From: Opisthorchis felineus
Taxonomy: Eukaryota; Platyhelminthes; Trematoda; Opisthorchiida; Opisthorchiidae
DNA length: 64,000 bases
NCBI GenBank assembly: GCA_004794785.1
Contig: SJOL01006425.1
Span: 959,097-1,023,096 of the forward strand
Direction of reading: 5' to 3'
The notes below the pieces were generated by a model, which ran no database searches, was not told the origin of the DNA, and saw nothing but the letters and a program-made list of their open reading frames with translations. Shown one piece after another: positions 61,379 through 64,000 of the stretch. Position numbers and translations under genes: made by a program. Every line of letters starts with the position of its first letter. The stretch's first letter is position 1.

Positions 61379-61421
61379 GCCTACCTGATGAGCCCCAAGA
61401 AGGGCGAAACCGGTCGTGGGC
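61379..61421 (+). ncRNA. Hammerhead ribozyme, canonical core
   Basis: Stem I 5' strand GCCTAC (61379-61384), core CTGATGA (61385-61391), stem II GCCC (61392-61395) with loop CAAGAA and GGGC (61402-61405), GAAA (61406-61409). Stem III is the self-complementary ACCGGT (61409-61414), the cleavage-site base is C61415, and stem I 3' strand is GTGGGC (61416-61421). All core positions fit the hammerhead consensus and stem I has six pairs including one G-U. Stem III has no loop, so two copies would have to pair. Confidence 0.88.
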
Positions 61422-61645
61422 TGTTGGAGAATTTTCAGCAACCTTATGAGTAGTGCATTACGTATATACATGTATCGCGGTATCTCGAATATCGTAACAA
61501 CTGAAACATGAGGCGGCCTGATGCAGCACATTCAGTTGCCTGGAAACGTTACAAACGAGAGATTCAGCTGGGTTCCAGGCGAATCTCTCACAAAACCAAA
61601 TTTGTTTGCAAGTAAGTGTATTTCGCTAAAACCAAGCTCCTTTCG

Positions 61646-62486
61646 TGGGACGCAGCCTGTGGGAGCATTTCCTTTTTGTATAATACCACTCTTAAAACCT
61701 GGTCGCATCTAAGATTATGACGATGTTCTTAGTTCCAAGAAACACTAATAAGCAGCACTTTATGCTTCCATGCGTGCCAACCAGGTATGGTTTAGAGGGA
61801 TCGACCAAGACGAGGGCTAAACCCGTTCTGAGACTAGGCTTTCAGGAACATACCATAATTTCCATGTTGAATATTCGATCACTGATTACTAGTTGGCAGT
61901 TTTTTCACAAGAGTGAACATCCAGCTGGACTTATTAACCCAAATGCGTTCAACTAGTCAAGTTGTCTGAAAAAGTGCTGAGTGAAAGAGCGCTGAGAACA
62001 AGAATTGAAGCTGTGTTCTCAACGAGCATAAGTTACAACATTTGACGTCGCAAGTATCATTTCAATGCGAAAATTCGTGCGACTAAGCATCTGAACCAGA
62101 CTAACTGTCCCGTGCTGTGAATCATCGCGAAGCACGAAATAGCAATTAACGGAAGGAGGTGTTTTCAGTGCCTCAATTGATCACTTCCACCTTTGAGGTG
62201 GTAGAGTCACTTCTTTGTCCTAAGCACTTCTGTCTAGATAGCATAGCAAGAAAGGTACAAGGGGTAGCTCCATTTAGACTCCAGTTTCCCCCGGGGTTTC
62301 AAGGTAAACACGATACGCAGAAACTTTAAAATATGCCGGAAACCGCTAATAGGCTATCTATAGTACAAGAGATTGAAAACTACAGAGTGAGAGAATATTC
62401 TTTTCCTAAATAAGAGAACCAAATTGTTCGAGAATACTGTCTGCATCTGAACTAGCGTGAAAACTAGAGTTAACGTTAAAACAAAC
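61646..62486. other. No recognisable feature
   Basis: Short open frames only. Confidence 0.4.
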
Positions 62487-62637
62487 CTCTTTCGCCTGCG
62501 CAAGTGCCTTCATCATCTCCGTCAATAAAGATGTCATTTTCTCCCTCGCCAAAGTCAACCGCTTCAGTTGGTCGTATTCGGAATAGAGTGTTTGGTTCAG
62601 CTGTTCGCTCAACATCTTGGCTTCTTGAAGTTCGGCC
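62487..62637 (-). CDS. Internal exon encoding a coiled-coil-like helix; gene unknown
   Basis: Minus sense: 151 bases between a CCGTTTCCAAG acceptor (pyrimidine-rich tract before it) and a GTTTGT donor after GCGAAAGAG. After one split-codon base it reads AELQEAKMLSEQLNQTLYSE, then YDQLKRLTLAREKMTSLL and TEMMKALAQAKE. The periodic Leu/Met spacing and charge pattern indicate a long amphipathic helix or coiled coil. Frame is open on both sides only within the splice sites. No family is recognisable from 50 residues. The neighbouring exons were not found; the exon at 54355-54685 on the same strand could belong to the same transcript. Confidence 0.5.
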
Positions 62638-64000
62638 CTTGGAAACGGAAAAAAAGAATGACCGTTTTTGTCAGCTGATGTACTGCGTCATTTTCGTCTG
62701 GCAAATTTAATGGAACTGTAGCTGTCATTACAGTTGTGGTTGTTTTCGGAAGCTCGCCACTCGATTTTATCCATAAAAATCGGCATTCAAATTCTTCAGA
62801 CATCCCTAATTTGAAATTTGAAAATTCGGTTAGTTAAAGAACTGGAGAGGAAGGCATCTGAAAAAATAGTCAATATTGTTTGGGTTGGGATAAACGGAGG
62901 TGCACCCGAATAGAAGAACCCTGGAAAGTGAACACCAGCAAATCTAGCCAAGTGGCACAGTCCTGGATTTTACCCTGATTTTTCGTCGATGTGAAATGTC
63001 TGGTCACCCAAGAACTGAAACCAGTCCTGAGTAAACAAGTTTCTGTCGTAAACTATGGCGATCATGAGAAGGGATATTAGATATGAAAGGAATTGCACGC
63101 GTTTTAAACCACCAACAGCCTGGGTCTGTCCTATGTAGCTTCCCCGTGGAAACAGTACCCTGCAGCCATGAAGGGTCCAGCGTGAAAGAACCATCGACCG
63201 GTTATGTTTAAATCCCTTCACACAGCACTAGACGCTTCTCTCATGCCAAAAAAAACGGAAACAGAAGAGTGAGAGTTAAGTACAAGACAGACCTCACCTT
63301 TTTAGAGAAGGCGATCAAGAACAAGATGCCTGTATCTTTTAACAACCTTAAAGAAATGTCTAGGAATCTTGATGCAATAAGCCCATTATTCTAATGAATT
63401 CCACATCCACTAAGAACTTCACAAAAACCCACCTGTCCTAACACGCTCAGTACCACCTGGTCAGTGAAAGATGTGCTCGCGAAGCTTTGAGGTTGCATGA
63501 GGGCTTCCCTAGGGTAGGTTCTCGACTAAATATGGTTGTGCAAAAGTGCAAGATGGAGAATGGGAAAAAGGCACCAAAATCCGCTTTCTTAATAATTGTT
63601 CAAGTGTTCACTCAAATCGTCTATAGGAATGGTCTTTAATCATGGACCAGCTCGCCATTTCAATAAAACTGCGCAAGCCGAGTGAATAGTGAAGCCCAGT
63701 TGTACGGTAAAATACCCCGGTCAGCCTTCTACAGAGGTCACTTTTGTTTAGCTCCTTCCAACCCCTATTATGCTTCTTATAGGACGCGATTCCGCAGTAC
63801 TGGCTAATTCCATGGATATGCGCCGGGTAACGACGTACTTCGCAGTGCCTTCTGGCCGGCTTCGACCGGTGAGAAAAGGTTTCCGTAGTAAACAGACACT
63901 TGTGAGCATTTTCACATCGGCCAAAAAAGCGGCGACGAAAACGTGAATGTTCGCCTACTTGTGTTCTGCCACAAGATTGTGATCCTGTTTTCTACCCAGC
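62638..64000. other. No confident feature to the end of the window
   Basis: An open minus frame at 62803-62650 (MSEEFECRFLW...) touches the exon above but in another phase, so it is more likely intronic. Confidence 0.35.

Larger units (their letters stand above)
61110..61645. repeat. Inverted pair of hammerhead repeat units, best preserved copy
   Basis: 61110-61345 on minus: tail, AAGTAGAACATAAGGTTGACGG-type spacer, ribozyme at 61210-61168, ATTTTCAGCAATCTTATG. 61350-61640 on +: spacer AGTAGAACATAAAGTTGA, ribozyme at 61379-61421, ATTTTCAGCAACCTTATG, body GGTATCTCGAATATCGTAAC, CATGAGGCGGCC, CAGCACATTCAGTTGCC, tail GAGATTCAGCTGGGTTCCAGG and GTTTGCAAGTAAGTGTATT. Joining the overlapping parts suggests a unit of about 305-310 bases. 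Confidence 0.8.

Noticed and set aside
62650..62803. Minus reading starting MSEEFECRF as first exon before 62637
   Set aside because: It runs through the acceptor of the next exon in another phase and has no donor.

Overview
This window is eukaryotic nuclear DNA: spliced genes, large gene-poor stretches and many decayed retroelements. The best organism guess is a parasitic flatworm (trematode/fluke). That rests on the mix of RTE-like LINEs, tRNA-derived SINEs, a Ty3/gypsy relic and a ~300-bp hammerhead-ribozyme repeat reminiscent of schistosome Smalpha; the species cannot be named from the sequence alone.

Layout. 1-5490 is a nest of LINE relics: a CR1/jockey-like 3' end, two RTE-like fragments on +, and one long RTE-like copy on - with endonuclease, RT and C-terminal parts. 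6090-9470 holds a decayed gypsy pol on - (RT, RNase H, integrase) whose RNase H is split by a SINE. 10936-14645 is the one complete, confidently named gene, a three-exon FAM91A1 homologue (826 codons, one GC-AG intron). 14.6-47 kb is mostly unannotatable non-coding DNA with scattered exon candidates (a MYND zinc-finger exon at 18389-18645 is the best), SINEs, simple repeats and most copies of the hammerhead repeat. 47382-49348 is a 980-bp inverted repeat with a 7-bp spacer, carrying the same open reading frame in both arms. 49.6-54 kb has four more RTE-like pieces. 54355-54685 looks like the 3'-terminal exon of an unknown gene on -, with a poly(A) signal. 58-61.7 kb has two more SINEs, a possible pogo/Tigger transposase relic and the best-preserved hammerhead. 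62487-62637 is a coiled-coil-like exon on -.

The strongest unusual signals are the hammerhead repeat family (eight loci, one with an essentially canonical core, several in inverted pairs) and the near-perfect palindrome at 48365. Apart from FAM91A1 the genes cannot be linked into a pathway. All coordinates of decayed repeats are approximate to about 10-50 bases, and all repeat comparisons were made by eye within the window.
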